Assembly: GCF_003144245.1 (NCBI RefSeq)
Contig: NW_020289976.1
Coordinates: forward strand, 620,001 to 684,000
Source of the DNA: Jaminaea rosea
Lineage: Eukaryota > Basidiomycota > Exobasidiomycetes > Microstromatales
DNA length: 64,000 nt
Reading direction: 5' to 3'
Shown here: piece by piece, positions 1 through 11,902 of the stretch
Position numbering within the stretch: position 1 is the first letter of the stretch
Layout: each line of letters opens with the position of its first letter
Notes under the pieces: generated by a model
The model's database searches: none
Told to the model about the DNA's origin: nothing
Seen by the model: only the letters and a program-made list of their open reading frames with translations
Translations under genes and position numbers: made by a program

Positions 1-1178
1 GCTACCTCTTGGAGCGCGGTATCCTCTCGCCCTCGTCGACCCGCGAGCAGCTCATCGTAATGGCCAAGCAAGACTATTCTGCCCTCTCCAAGAGTGCCGT
101 CTCTGCCACTGCCGGAGCAAATGCCCAGGCATCTGAGGCTGCTCAGTCTGCCTACTCTCTCGCCTCATCCGTCGAGTCTGTCGTACGTGCTCAGGCGTCG
201 AGCCTCTCGTCCAACATCGCCTCAGACTTACCTTCGGCCGCATCTTCGCTGGCGTCTCAGGCTTCTTCGAGTGCATCCAGCGTGTCCAAGGCTGGTGGCA
301 GCGCCGCCTCTTCGGCCAGCAAGGATGCTACGGCTGGGGCAACTGCGTTGAGCAAGAGCGCTGAGTCGGCTGCCTCCGAGGCCTCCAAGTCGGCTTCGTC
401 GGCTCTGGCTCAGGCCACCAAGACTTTTGACGCCAACAAGGACTACGTCTTCTCTTCGTGGAAGGAGTGAGTGCGGCGGGCGCGAACATGAGGTTACGTA
501 TGCACGTTGCTCCTGACTGATCAACACCCTGGCCGCCTCTCTCTCACAGCTCTGACCTTCGCAAGTGGCTCATTTCAAACGACGTCATCAAGAGCGACTA
601 CGAGGCCAAGCGTGATGAGTACCTCAAGCTCGTTACTGACAACTGGAACTCGGTCACGGACACGTCGGCCTACTGGAAGACGTGGACTGACTCGGACCTC
701 CGCAACTGTGGGTTCCACATCCAGAGATCTCGGAGGATAGGCGGTACTGACTGATCTGAAATCAATCTCCCTTGGACGCACAGGGCTCGTTGCCAACGGC
801 TACCTCAAGTCAGATGTCGAGGCAAAGCGTGACGAGCTTCTGAAGCTGGCGCAAGACAACGGCCAGTGGCTGGCAGACTCAGCCCGCAGCTACACCTCGT
901 GGAGCGACGCCAAGCTCAAGGAGTACCTCAAGGCTACGGGCCTCAACCGCGTGCCCAGCACCAGGGAAGGTCTTGAGCGTGAGATGCGCGCACGCTTCGT
1001 GCCCCAGAAGAGCTTCCTCGACCAGCTCAAGGACGGCGTCCGCAATGTCGTCGTTGGCGCACACGACGCCGTGGGCCAGGGTCACTCTGCTGGTGCATCG
1101 GCCTCGGTCTCATCTGCTCTGAGCGCTGCTTCTGCTTCTGCTTCGTCGGCCGTGTCGGCTGCTCACGAGGAGCTCTAA
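1..1178 (+). CDS. Ish1/Msc1-repeat protein, 5'-truncated by window edge
   Basis: C-terminal 338 residues of a protein with Ish1-type repeats. Exons are 1-466 (the upstream part lies outside the window), 550-707 and 784-1178, with both junctions restoring frame (W-K-D and N-W-L). The visible repeats carry the signature W-x-D-S-D-L-R-x-W-L followed by K-R-D-E-L/Y-L-K-L. A further degenerate copy begins at S-W-S-D-A-K-L-K-E-Y-L. Repeats are separated by an Ala/Ser-rich linker (about residues 30-140 of the visible part), and the C-terminus is again Ala/Ser rich. Ish1 in fission yeast and Msc1 in budding yeast are stress-linked proteins of the nuclear envelope/ER. Such a role here follows from the family. 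The Ser/Ala linker is typical of the basidiomycete versions. Confidence 0.8.
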
Positions 1179-1649
1179 TCGAGTGCATGACAGCAGGATG
1201 TAAGAAGAGCGAGATATGATGGTGGAACTGTTATCAGTCTGTCTTATCCTTGATTGCTTTGAATATCAAAATACCAATCGCAATTGCTGACGACGTCTGG
1301 CAATGAATAGCGCTTGAGTTTGGAAGAAGAGGCCCGCTTTCACCCTCCCCGCGTTTCGCTCGCTCATCGCCCCATCCATCCGTCGCTGCTCGCTCTCCTC
1401 CACTCCGCCGCTCCCGTGTCTCGTCCGGGCAGCGGAGATGGGAAATCGGTGAATGGCAAAGGGGCCAAAACCGCATTTGCGATCCATTCGATCCATCTCT
1501 ACCTCTTCCCGCACCCCAAGACGATATCCGACAGTACTATCATCGCTACATCTCGCTCTCCTCTAATGGCATCGAAGCTCGCTTGACTACGATCGTCAAC
1601 ATCATCATAATACCCGCCGCCAGCTACGACCGCCTCTTGGCCTGCTAAC
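1179..1649. other. Intergenic, promoter side of the lipase gene
   Basis: No credible gene on either strand. A short AT-richer stretch (about 1200-1300) probably holds the 3' end of the Ish1-repeat gene. The rest is pyrimidine-rich and leads into the start of the patatin-type lipase at 1650. Confidence 0.6.
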
Positions 1650-4600
1650 ATGGCGAGGCCGTCACCTTCAGCATCCTCCTCATCAGCCTCGCCGCCTCCC
1701 TCGTCGTCGTCGATGTCGACTCCCAAGCCTACTTTGAGACAACGACGAGCCGCTCGACTCTCATTGTCAGGCCTCTTGTGGAAGCGCAAGGCTGCCAATA
1801 ATCGACAAGAAGGCAACGGAGGAGCATCGTCCACCTCGGCATCCCTCTCACCTCTGCCACCCTCTGCTGAGCGGGAGCGCCGTCGCTTTTCGTCCTTTCT
1901 ATCGCCGCGATCAGAGCCCTCGGAGGAGCTTGATCCTCTCCTCGTAGCCACCTACTCTGATCCGACCGCAGTAAAGGCCTTCGTCGAAGCACTTGCAGAG
2001 GATCAGGGTCATCAGGAGCCGCCACCCGCATCGGCCTCGTCCTCAGCAAATGCCTGGGCGAAGCTCGGCCTTCCCTCTCTGCGCTCCCCAACTGGCCCTA
2101 CATCACCGACGAACAATAGCTCCGACGCTGTTCCGACGCAGACGATCCCGACTCAGCCACCCATCCGTCGCGTAGGCAAAATCGCTGCCGTATCCGACTT
2201 TGCCCCCGTCCGTGAGCGAACCACCAAAGACTCTGGCCGAAGGGAAGGCTTCGTCTACGCTCTTCTCCGATGGCCTCTCCTCATTTTCATCTTCCTCACC
2301 ATCGGCCTTGAATTCTTCGCCTACGTCCTCACGCGCCAAATAGTGAATGTCGTCGAGTGGCTCGTAGCTCATCGCGGGCGTAAGGGCGTCTTGCGCCGCA
2401 AGATGAGGAAGGCGACGGAGTTCGCACAGTGGACGGACACGGCGCTGGAGTTGGATGAATTCATGGACCATGAGAGGTGGAAGAGGCAGGACAGCTCAGG
2501 GATGTATGATTGGATCTTGGTCAAGAAAGTGCTCCACTCACTCAAAACGTTCAGAGAATTGGGCGACGACAATGAGTTGATGGCTGTGCTCGACTTGTGT
2601 TGTAGGAACAACTTTGCGGGGACGGAGAACTTTCGCTTGTACAGCGAGACTTACTTTGGTACCAAGTACTTGATTGAGGTGAGAAGGCGCCAGGACGGCG
2701 AGCTCCCTCATCTGAGCGCGACTGACACCTTGCTTCCTGCTCGTTCGCCATCAGGAATACCTCAACGAAGTGGAGCGCGGTCTCGAATACATTACCAAGA
2801 CGGACACCATCACCGTAGAGCAGAAGCGCACCTTCTTCCGTGCCGTCTCAAAGAATCTAGGGCGCTCAGGACTGTGCCTCTCCGGTGGCGGCTCATTCGG
2901 CTACTACCACATCGGTCTCGTCAAAGCACTCCTGGATGCCGGCCTTCTGCCCAAGATCGTTTCTGGCACCAGCGCCGGCGGTCTCATCGCTGCTCTGACG
3001 TGTACGCGCACAGACGAGGAGCTTTCCCGTCTCCTTGTACCAGAGCTCGCCGACCGTATCACCGCCTGCGAGGAGCCTTTGCGCATCTGGGCGAAGCGAG
3101 CATGGCAGACGGGTGCGCGCTTTGATCCTGGTCAATGGGCAGACAAGGCCGGCTTCTTCACCCTGGGCAGCCTCACATTCAAGGAAGCCTACGAGCGTAC
3201 GGGCAAGACATTGAACGTATCCGTCATCCCGTCAGAGAGGAACAGCCCAGTCAAGCTGCTCAATTACCTCACGGCACCACGCTGTGTCATTTGGTCAGCC
3301 CTCCTGGCCTCGGCAGCCGTCCCTGGTCTGCTGCCGCCCGTCTGCTTGATGCAGAAGACGAGAAAGGGGGAGTACGTGCCGTGGAACTGGGGTCATCGCT
3401 TCAAAGATGGAAGCTTGAGAGTGGACATCCCGCTTCAAGATTTGCACTCGATGTTCCATGTCAACTATCCGATTGTGTCGCAGGTTAACCCGCACGTTCA
3501 TCTGTAAGTGCGCCGCGAGACGAAGAGCGATGCCGACCGCAGTGACTGACACTCACTCCACCTTCCGCTCTGCACAGCTTCTTCTTCGCCCCCACTGGCA
3601 ACCCTGGTCGTCCGGTGGCTCACCGTCGCGGCAAAGGGTGGCGTGGCGGGTTCCTCCTCTCTGCCTCGGAGCACGTCCTCAAGCTGCACCTTGCCGTCAA
3701 CTTCAAGATCATCCGCGATCTAGATCTTCTTCCCCGTCTCCTCGGAACAGATTGGTCAGGCGTTTTCCTCCAACGATTTGGCGGGGCCGTCACGATCTAT
3801 CCGCGCTCCCGCATCTGGGATTTTGTGAGGATTCTGAGCGATCCGGACCGTACAGAGTTGGGAAGGATGATGAAGGTGGGACAGAGAGCTACCTGGCCCA
3901 AGCTGCATATGATTGAGAATCGTATGAGGCTGGAGCGGGCCGTGGAGAGGGGGAGGAGGAGCTGTAGGCAGGAGTTGAGGCTCAAGCAGAGGCGCGAGCA
4001 GCAGGCGCAAAATCAGCAGGCAGTCAGAGGCGCGTATGCGAATGCTGTCGCTCCTCCCAGTACGGCGGGCTCGTCCAACGCGGGATGGGGCGAGCCTCAC
4101 CAAGACAGCGGCACAGATGCTTCTGGTCACGGAGGCGGAGGAGGGGCCTTCACGCCCGCCGCACCTTCGGATACGGACGGTGAAGCGACCTACACTCTGC
4201 CCAGCGGCGATTACTTCCATCCGCGACTCGGAGCGGGCAAGATGGGCTTTTCCGCCATGACTCCCGGAAGTACCGCCTCTGGGCTCAACACACCAGCGGA
4301 CGTCGGCAACGGCACAGGGCTTGGTGTCCGTGGATCGGAGAGCAGCATGCCCAATACGCCCGGCGAGCTTCCACGTCAACTCCGTGCTCGCTCCGCCTAC
4401 ATGGAGGAGGCAAGCGGGCGCGACGCGGATGAGATCGACGAGGACCTAGAGCATGATGCAGACGTGGACGCAGATGAGACGATGGTCTCTGGAGCTCATG
4501 GTGCAGCAGGTGGGGAGACGGGGGCAGATGAGTCGCTCACTGCGGGTGGGGATCGGGCTACGGGCGGGCGGGAGGCAAGCACAAATCATGGGATTGAACT

Positions 4601-5120
4601 GCTCGAGGCTAGGGGAGAAAGGCTGGCGGCGCATGCTGACCAGGAAGAGGCCAATGCGGCAATGGGTGCTAGCCCGGCTCGCGGCGTGGCACTTACGGCT
4701 GCGGCCCTCTCGCCTAGCGTGGGCCACCGACACCATCATCGCGAAGGGAGCAGCAGTGGACATCATCCCAGGCGACGCTCGAGGCAGAACAGCAGCCAGG
4801 GCGGTGGGGTAGCAGCGGTAGTTGGCAACGAGCATGGAGCTGCCACGCTGCCAGCCACGTCATCGACCGATAGCGTCGCCCCCCCGTCCTCCTCCCGCCC
4901 GCGACGCAATTCAGCATACCGCTTCCACCACACCCGCGGCGGCGCCCCGTCGTCTCCGTACGGCCCAGCTCACCCTCGGGACTGGAGCGGCGGGCGTGGA
5001 TCTATTGGACCGCGTTCGCCCTGGGACAATGATGAAGACGAGGACGGCTTCGGTCCTGAAGAGGATGAGAGCGACACGAGCTCCTCGGCGGGCAGTGCCT
5101 CTGAGGCTAGGTCACGATGA
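1650..5120 (+). CDS. Patatin-like phospholipase / triacylglycerol lipase (Tgl3-5 type)
   Basis: Exons 1650-2678, 2755-3503 and 3578-5120 give 1106 aa. One hydrophobic segment (about residues 207-232) sits in the DUF3336-type region that precedes the patatin domain in this family (about 200-360). The patatin core starts with the oxyanion loop S-G-G-G-S-F-G-Y (about 383-390). It is followed by the nucleophile elbow G-T-S-A-G-G (about 413-418, catalytic Ser) and D-G-S (about 560, catalytic Asp). The C-terminal 450 residues are low-complexity, acidic and Ser-rich. Fungal members hydrolyse triacylglycerol at lipid droplets and have lysophospholipid acyltransferase side activity. The ATG at 1650 is the first in frame and has a purine at -3. 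The gene meets TPS1 tail to tail 101 bp downstream. Confidence 0.88.
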
Positions 5121-5221
5121 GCGATATCCAGCACGAGGAGTCATGCGATATACATACTGTGTTACACTTTCGTCCCCCATGACATGAATACACCTTCTGC
5201 ATCCTTCTCGCCCTCACTCGG

Positions 5222-7154
5222 CTACCGTTCGTGATCCACCTCGCAACCATCTCCCCCTTCGTCGACACTTGTACCATCCCCTCCTGCTCTCGCAGTAACC
5301 TTGAGATCGCGCAGCTCCTTGACGAAGCTTGATCCCCACCAGCTCGCCGTGTGCTTGCCGACATATCCTGGTGGGGAGGGAGGGCGGAACGCAAGTCAGC
5401 TCAACGTCTACCGCCCGATCATCGTCTTTGCGCCTACTCACTGCTCAACTTCTCAAAGTTGGCCTTCCTCGTCTCAGAGGGCATAGTCAAGGCCTCTTGA
5501 ATTGCGTCGGCCACGGCGAACTTGTCCCAAGGGTTAACGATGAGTGACCCATTCAGAGACTGGGCTGCGCCTGCAAATTCGGAAAGGATCATGACCCCGT
5601 TGCGGGATTCTTGGCAGGCGATGTATTCGTAGGATACCTGTGCGCGGCAGGGGTGCAAGGAGGTGAGTGCCAGCCAGACCTTTGGGACGTGAAGGAGCTG
5701 CGCGTGCTCACCAAATTCATCCCATCACGGGTGCTGGTTACGAGACACGCATCACTGATAGCGTAGAGCGCGCAGAGCTCATCGAAACTGACGCTCCTGT
5801 GCAGGAAGTGAATCGGCATGCTCTCCACCGTTCCAAAGCGGCCGTTGATCCTCCCCACGGCCTCGTTGACGATTGCTCTCAAGTTCTGATACTCCTCCAC
5901 GTCCTGTCGGGAGGGGACGGCCACCTGTACTAGCACGACTTTGCCAACCCACTCCGGGTGGTCCGAAAGGAATTGCTCGAGTCCGTAGAGCTTTTGTGGC
6001 ACGCCCTTGATGTAGTCCAGCCGATCTACGCCCACGATGATCTTGACTCCTTCGAATCGACGCTGCAGGCTCTTGATACGCTGCTGTACTGCTTCGCGAT
6101 TGAGCCCGTCTTGGAAGGTTGCCGGCTCGATACCAATGGGGAATGTACCGACGTGCACGTATCGTCCCTCGAACTCTGCTCCGTTGGGCATGGTGGGGAT
6201 ACCGAGGATGCGTGTACACGCGGAGAGGAAATGACGGGCATAATCGTAGGTGTGGAAGCCGATCAAGTCGCAGTGCAAGATGCCTAGCAAGATCTCTCTC
6301 CTCACAGGGAGGATACGATAGATCTCGCTAGAGGGGAAGGGAGTGTGCAGAAAGAAGCCAATCTTGATTGCTCCTCGGCGCGAAGAGCCGTCGGCCGTTC
6401 CCTTGCCATTGCCGCGCGCTTGCTGGATCTTGGCAGACGCAGGAGCAGGGGCGAGGTCCTCACTACCTTGAAGGAAGGACGTGCCGTCCAAGCCGTGCCG
6501 GACATGGTCTAGCTCTCGTTGCGAGTGGGCGCCTTGATTTGAAGAGCCCTCGATTAGAGTGCGGAGCATGAGGGGGAGCAGCATGAGGTGATAGTCCTGC
6601 GTGAGGAGGAGCGGTTGAGCAGGTCAGGCCGAGTCTTCTCTCACCATGCTTGATGTCGTCGCTGCACTCACCTGTACCCAAACCATATCGCCCTGCCTGA
6701 CGACCTCTCGCACCTTTTCGGCAAAGCTCAAATTCGCCTCCCTATATGCAAGCCAGTGATGCTCATCAAACTCCATCTCTCCCGGATGATAGTGGAACAA
6801 GGGCCACAGGATCGAGTTGGAGAAGCCATTATAGTGGGCATCAGCTACATCATCGTCGAGCCATACTGGCTCGCACGAGTAGTCGTGCTTGAGCTTCTCT
6901 GCGATGTAGGCTTCGTCGGCTGTTGGAACCGATAGGCCAGGCCAGCCAATCCAAGTAAAAGACATGCTCTTCTTGGCGCCCGAAAGTGCGGATACGAGTC
7001 CGCCAGAGGAAAGGGAGAAGGTGTAGCCTCCGGGTACACTGCTGTCTGCCTTGATTGTTACGGGGAGGCGATTAGAGACGACGATGAGGTGTTGGTCCCG
7101 GGCGCCTGAGCCCCGGGCTGTTGAGGTTGAGCCCGAGGAGGAAGAGGACGCCAT
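5222..7154 (-). CDS. TPS1: Alpha,alpha-trehalose-phosphate synthase (UDP-forming)
   Basis: Exons on the minus strand are 7154-6672, 6596-5712, 5637-5442 and 5367-5222 (569 aa). It makes trehalose-6-phosphate from UDP-glucose and glucose-6-phosphate in the cytosol, the first step of trehalose synthesis. GT20 landmarks are clear: L-I-V-V-S-N-R-L-P near the N-terminus, W-I-G-W-P-G, D-Y-H-L-M-L-L-P, F-F-L-H-T-P-F-P-S-S-E, G-V-D-R-L-D-Y-I-K-G, D-G-M-N-L-V-S-Y-E-Y. All three junctions fall inside conserved blocks and restore them, so the model is firm. About 60 extra residues lie between the D-Y-H-L-M and F-F-L-H-T-P blocks, where yeast Tps1 has roughly 15. No phosphatase domain follows, so this is the synthase only. 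It shares a 300-bp divergent promoter with GWT1. Confidence 0.96.
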
Positions 7155-7454
7155 TGTGGGAAGCGGCGGAGGGGACTTGGTGGTAAGGAAGGAAGGAAGG
7201 TGGGGTTGAGTGATCGCTGCGCTCAAGGCAACCGAGTCCCGAGTGGGTCAAAGGAGGGGCCCGAGCACCGACGGAGCACGACGAGCGAGGCCAGTCCGGC
7301 GCACGCGTCGGCCACAGACCTCGACTCAGTGGCCCACTGTCACTACTTGCTTTGCATCCCCATAGACCAATTGACATATCAAAAAATGCCTGCTCCATAG
7401 CTCTTACTCTTTCAGCGTAAAATACTCAGCATCACCGCCATCACCACATCCAGC
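7155..7454. promoter_or_regulatory. Divergent TPS1/GWT1 promoter
   Basis: The 300 bp between the two start codons must drive both genes. AGGGG (the core of the stress-response element, CCCCT on the other strand) occurs at 7170-7174 and 7255-7259, and a CCAAT box lies at 7367-7371. STREs are established regulators of trehalose synthase in yeast. With only 5 bp each, these matches could be chance. Confidence 0.35.
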
Positions 7455-10091
7455 ATGGCATCCACCTCGGCCGCCTCATCGACGTACGCCGACGCCAAAG
7501 TCTTATTCGTCTCCAACAACTTGGGCGACTCACTGACGCGGGTAAACGCAATCTCATCGACGTCCATTGCCACGTATGCCCTCTACGCTGCGACTCTACG
7601 ACTACTAGCTGCGCACGAGCGCTATTCAGCTGGTAATGGGGCCGGAGCATCAGCACGCCGGCGCGACTACCTGTCACCGATCCCTACCCGGCTGTCCGCG
7701 GCCCTCCACTCCCTCACCCACCTCTACAGGCAAGCCCAGGATCGATCCTCTTCCTCATCTTCACCTTCAGTCAGGCAAGCCCGCTTCACAGTCGTTGCCA
7801 TCGAGTTTGGCACAACCGTCGTGCCACTCCTCCTCAGCATCACTGTCTCCTCAAGCACGGGCGCTGCGCTCACCCTCTCAGCCCTCATCTGTGCCTTGGC
7901 TGCGGGACTCTATCGTCAGGCTCGAATACTGGAGCAGGCAGCATTGTCGATAGCTCGTGGGAGAGCTGTCGATGGTAAGGGAAAGCAGGCTGCAGCATCG
8001 GATAATGAAGACGATGAGGACGAAGCGAGCGCCCTGTACAGTCAATCGAGCTACGATGTGCGCCCAGACTCCAAGCAGAGACGGCGAATCGCAAGGCAGA
8101 CAGGATCAGATGACGACACCATAGGAGATGCCATCCCATTGGAAAGCGCAGTAGCTCGTAGACGCAAGCGCCAAGCGCGCTCACACTGGGAGTCAGACGA
8201 CGAAGAGCGAGAGTTGGAGGAGATTGAGCGGAGAGAGGCGAGGCGTGCTGCTGCCAAGCCAAGACCGCGAATCCAAAGCGATGTTGATGGCGAAGAGAAC
8301 GGAGGGATCCGCGTATCGATAGAATCAGCCGCAGACCAAGCACATGGCGAAGCTCACCCGCCAGAAGCGTGGGTCGACCCCTCTGCACGACAAGGAGAAG
8401 GGAGCCGCACCGGCAGTCCTGTCTCAATGAGTCGATCAGGCAGCTCATCACGACGAGGCCTCGGTCTAGGTCTCGGTCTGGGTCTCACTCCACCAATGCG
8501 ACTTCCCTCGACAACCTCTTCCCCAGCCCCCCGCAGTCACGCGCACGACCCCTTTCTCACCGTATATCGCGCGCACATGATGCTCATCACTTGCGCTTGC
8601 ATCCTTGCGGTGGATTTCCCCCTCTTCCCTCGCGCGCTAGGGAAGTGCGAGACGTGGGGCGCCAGTTTGATGGATCTGGGAGTGGGCAGCTTTGTCTTCT
8701 CGCTGGGGCTGGTGGGAGCGGGAGCTCAGCTCAAGGCGCTGGATTCACCGTCGACCAATTCGGCCTTGCGTACTCTTTTGGAGGGGCTGCGCAAGGATAT
8801 GGGAAAGTGCTTGCCGTTGCTCGCTCTAGGCCTCATTCGAGCAGTCAGCGTCCGCCTCACGGCTTACCCTGAGCACATCACCGAGTACGGAGCGCATTGG
8901 AGCTTCTTTCTCACCCTCTCCGCGCTTCCACCACTCAAGACGCTCGTCGCATTTGTGAGGGAGATGGGCTTCGCGGGCAAGGGCAGGTGGAGCACCTGGG
9001 GATTGGGGATAGCCGCGATGCATCAAGTCGCACTGAGGTGGGGTGGGATGCAGAGGTACGTGCTCGACGAGAAGGTGGACAGGCAGGCGTCGTTGTTCGC
9101 GGCCAACAGGGAAGGGATTTGCTCCTTACCTGGCTACTTGGCCATCATGCTCCTCGCGACGGATATGGGGCTTTACGTCCTGCCGAAGGTGGATCCGTAT
9201 CAGGCCTTCAGGAGGGTCAAAATGAACGGTGATAGGCGAGAAGGGAGCGATGAGGAAGGCGAAGACGATGCAGAGCCAAAGGAACCAGTCATCGCGGCAC
9301 CATCGCACGGCCACACGCGCACAGGCAGCGACGGTCGCATCGACATCAAGGCTGCTTTGACGAGCGCGCGTCGCACTCAGCTCAAGCGTCTCAGCAGCCT
9401 TTGCGCCATCCTGAGCTCGTGGGCCATCATATACTGGGTCGTGCTCGCGCTCAGCGCCTGGGCCTTGTCATTCCTTCTGCAGGATGGTTATCGGCGAGCG
9501 GAGCCGGGCATTGCGGTGGTGGGGGCGACGAACACGCTCACTCGTGTCGTCAGTCGACGATTGGCCAACGCGCCGTACGTGCTGTGGGTCGCAGCGTTCA
9601 ATGCGAGCTTTCTTGCCGCGTATGCCTGTGTCTATCGGGCTCTGCTGCTCGACGTTGAGTATGCGACGCCGCAATCGCAGCGGGGACGCTCCGGGAGACA
9701 GTCAAGCGCCGATGGCGACGCCGGGGACGGGCTGGCCGCATCACCTTCAAGCTCCTCCTTCGACTCGCCCTACACCAGCAGCAATGGCACCACCTCCTTG
9801 GACGTCGCCCTCCCTCGACCGCTACCAACCACTCCACTCCTGCTCTCAACCCTCAATACCCACTCGCTACGCGCTTTCCTGGTCGCCAACCTGCTCACCG
9901 GGCTGGTCAACCTGTCTATGCAGACGATGCATGCTTCGAGCTTCGTCGGCGCGGTGGTGATGGTGCTTTACCTGGGAGCGGTAGTAGTGACTTGCGTGGG
10001 GTTGGAAGAGATGGGAGGGCAGAGGGGCAATGCAGATCAAGGCTTGCTGGGCAAGGTGGTGGGTGTGGTGGCTGGGAGGGGAGGTCGATGA
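7455..10091 (+). CDS. GWT1: GPI-anchored wall transfer protein (inositol acyltransferase)
   Basis: Single exon, 878 aa. Gwt1/PIG-W acylates the inositol of GlcN-PI in the ER during GPI-anchor synthesis. The family core is easy to see at about residues 363-420: F-L-T-V-Y-R-A-H-M-M-L, then A-V-D-F-P-L-F-P-R, then E-T-W-G-A-S-L-M-D-L-G-V-G-S-F-V-F-S. Many hydrophobic segments follow, including about 640-665 and 820-865. At 878 aa it is far longer than the roughly 490-aa yeast protein. The excess lies in hydrophilic, Ser/Arg/Glu-rich inserts (about 170-360, 590-640 and 745-790), and a short G-L-G-L-G-L-G-L run lies near residue 338. The start codon (CAGCATGGC at 7455) precedes a typical N-terminus, K-V-L-F-V-S-N-N. 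Confidence 0.92.
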   Translation: MASTSAASSTYADAKVLFVSNNLGDSLTRVNAISSTSIATYALYAATLRLLAAHERYSAGNGAGASARRRDYLSPIPTRLSAALHSLTHLYRQAQDRSSSSSSPSVRQARFTVVAIEFGTTVVPLLLSITVSSSTGAALTLSALICALAAGLYRQARILEQAALSIARGRAVDGKGKQAAASDNEDDEDEASALYSQSSYDVRPDSKQRRRIARQTGSDDDTIGDAIPLESAVARRRKRQARSHWESDDEERELEEIERREARRAAAKPRPRIQSDVDGEENGGIRVSIESAADQAHGEAHPPEAWVDPSARQGEGSRTGSPVSMSRSGSSSRRGLGLGLGLGLTPPMRLPSTTSSPAPRSHAHDPFLTVYRAHMMLITCACILAVDFPLFPRALGKCETWGASLMDLGVGSFVFSLGLVGAGAQLKALDSPSTNSALRTLLEGLRKDMGKCLPLLALGLIRAVSVRLTAYPEHITEYGAHWSFFLTLSALPPLKTLVAFVREMGFAGKGRWSTWGLGIAAMHQVALRWGGMQRYVLDEKVDRQASLFAANREGICSLPGYLAIMLLATDMGLYVLPKVDPYQAFRRVKMNGDRREGSDEEGEDDAEPKEPVIAAPSHGHTRTGSDGRIDIKAALTSARRTQLKRLSSLCAILSSWAIIYWVVLALSAWALSFLLQDGYRRAEPGIAVVGATNTLTRVVSRRLANAPYVLWVAAFNASFLAAYACVYRALLLDVEYATPQSQRGRSGRQSSADGDAGDGLAASPSSSSFDSPYTSSNGTTSLDVALPRPLPTTPLLLSTLNTHSLRAFLVANLLTGLVNLSMQTMHASSFVGAVVMVLYLGAVVVTCVGLEEMGGQRGNADQGLLGKVVGVVAGRGGR

Positions 10092-10307
10092 AGAAATCAA
10101 ATTGGGCACACTGTGGCCCCGCCCTTTCCATTATCATTGCCAGGTGCGACCCATCAACGAGCCCAAGACCAACCCATTGTACACATCTCGGACGAGAGGC
10201 CTGATGCGGAGCGTGTGCTCACTCTATCTCCATCGAGACGGAGCAGAAGGCGCAAGAAGCAATGCGCATTAGATGAGAAGGCTTGACATGCTCTATCCTC
10301 GCACCGA

Positions 10308-11902
10308 CTATGCGTCCTCCGTCCCCACCCCCACACTCCTCGAAGGCGCCGGCGCATAGAAGAATCCGTCGTCTCCTGTCTTTCTATCATGAGCCACGCT
10401 CGCCCGCGCATCTTGCTCCTCTCGCTCCCTCCGCCTCTTCTCCTCTTCACCGGCAGCTGCAATCTCTTTCTCCCTTTGCATGACTGCCTCCTTCGCCTTT
10501 GCCCTGAACTCGCGCAGGGACCGCAGAGCAGCTCCGCTCTTCATGCTCTGTCGCGCTAGTCTGCTTGCCTCTGTGTATGAGTTTGCGTGCCCGCCTACAT
10601 AGAGGAGGGCCGAGGCTTGAAGGATGGTGTAAGCCTCGATTGCCTCGAGGTTGGCTGCGGAAGGTACGGACGAGGCGAGAGATGGCGGGTCGGTCGAGTC
10701 TGGATAGTCTCGTGCACCGAGGAGGCGGAGGACGATGGCTGCGTTCTCGTCCGAGGTGTAACTCGCGACTTGCGTGAGCGGGTAGGATTGCAGACCAAAG
10801 TCTTGCGGTGAAATGGTGATGTGACGAATATCGTTGCCGTCGAGCTCCCAGACCTGCGTGAGAAGAGCAAGAGAGGGAGGGGGGGGCAAGGTCAGCTCCC
10901 CCTCGCCGTAAAGAGACCTGCATCCCGGCGCCGACTCACATCCGTCTCGCCCTCTATACTAATTTCATCCAGCCCTTCCTTGCCACACACTACCCAAGCC
11001 CTCTCACAGCCCCGCTTCCTGAGCGCTTCGGCAAAGATATTGCCCAGATAAGCTGAGTGCACGCCAAGGATGCACCGTCTCGGTCTTGCCGGGTTGATGA
11101 GCGGACCTAGTACATTGAAGATCGTCGGATGGCCCAGCGCTCTCCTGATCGGTCCGAGGGGCGCGAGCGATGGGTGGAAGAGTTGCGCAAAGAGGAATAC
11201 GAAGGAGCAAGTCGCAACCAGAGGGCTGAGCGTTGCGGGTGTGAGGGAGAGGAGCGGGATACCGAGGGAGAGGAGCAGGTCTGCGCTTCCCGAAGTAGAC
11301 GACGAGGCTTTGGCGCCGTGCTTGCAGCTTCTCACGCCGGGCACACCTGAGGCGACCATTGCTGCCGTAGTAGAGACGTTGAATGTATCCTGGCCATCTC
11401 CGCCTGTCCCTACGAGGTCCAGCGTCCCATTGTATGCTGTCAGGCGGGCGAGCAGGTCGGCCTCGCTGACATCGGACGTGACCCAGCCTGCCTCCTGCTG
11501 TAGCCGCCTCTGCGCCTCGCCCTTCGTCGTCAAGCTACACACCTCGTCCTGCGATTCTACAGCAATGCATTTCGCAAGGAAGGTCTGACTCGCGACGAGC
11601 AGCGTCTCTGGCCGAACGTCCAGCCCGCCAAGGCGCATGCCGCTCAGTGTGGAGCCCAATTGTGCGTGGTGTGCATGATTGGAGGTGAATTCGGGGTCGG
11701 AGAGGTGGTCGAAGAGGTGGCGGAGAGAAGCTTCGTCCAGACCGGGAGGAGCAGAGGAGGAAGACGAGGTGGAAGGAATGCCCGGAATGGGGATTGAGAG
11801 GATCAGCGACTTGAGTAGAGGCCGGAATGTGTCCAGAGTGTGAGGTGGTGATGACGACGTTGACGCCGTTGCAGTCTGGTCGCTGCTCTTGCCACCGCTC
11901 AT
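10308..11902 (-). CDS. TRP4: Anthranilate phosphoribosyltransferase
   Basis: Two exons, 11902-10940 and 10853-10308 (502 aa). It transfers phosphoribosyl from PRPP to anthranilate in tryptophan synthesis. Diagnostic motifs are L-V-G-T-G-G-D-G-Q-D-T-F-N-V-S-T (PRPP binding, about residue 165), K-H-G-A-K-A-S-S-S-T-S-G-S-A-D (substrate and metal binding) and N-V-L-G-P-L-I-N-P. The intron sits after S-I-E-G-E-T-D and rejoins V-W-E-L-D-G. The reading frame extends upstream without an ATG, so M-S-G-G-K-S at 11902 is the start. After the catalytic domain comes a tail of about 70 residues, rich in Lys/Glu/Arg, which looks like a short coiled coil. The yeast enzyme (about 380 aa) lacks it. GWT1 ends 216 bp away, tail to tail. 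Confidence 0.93.
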
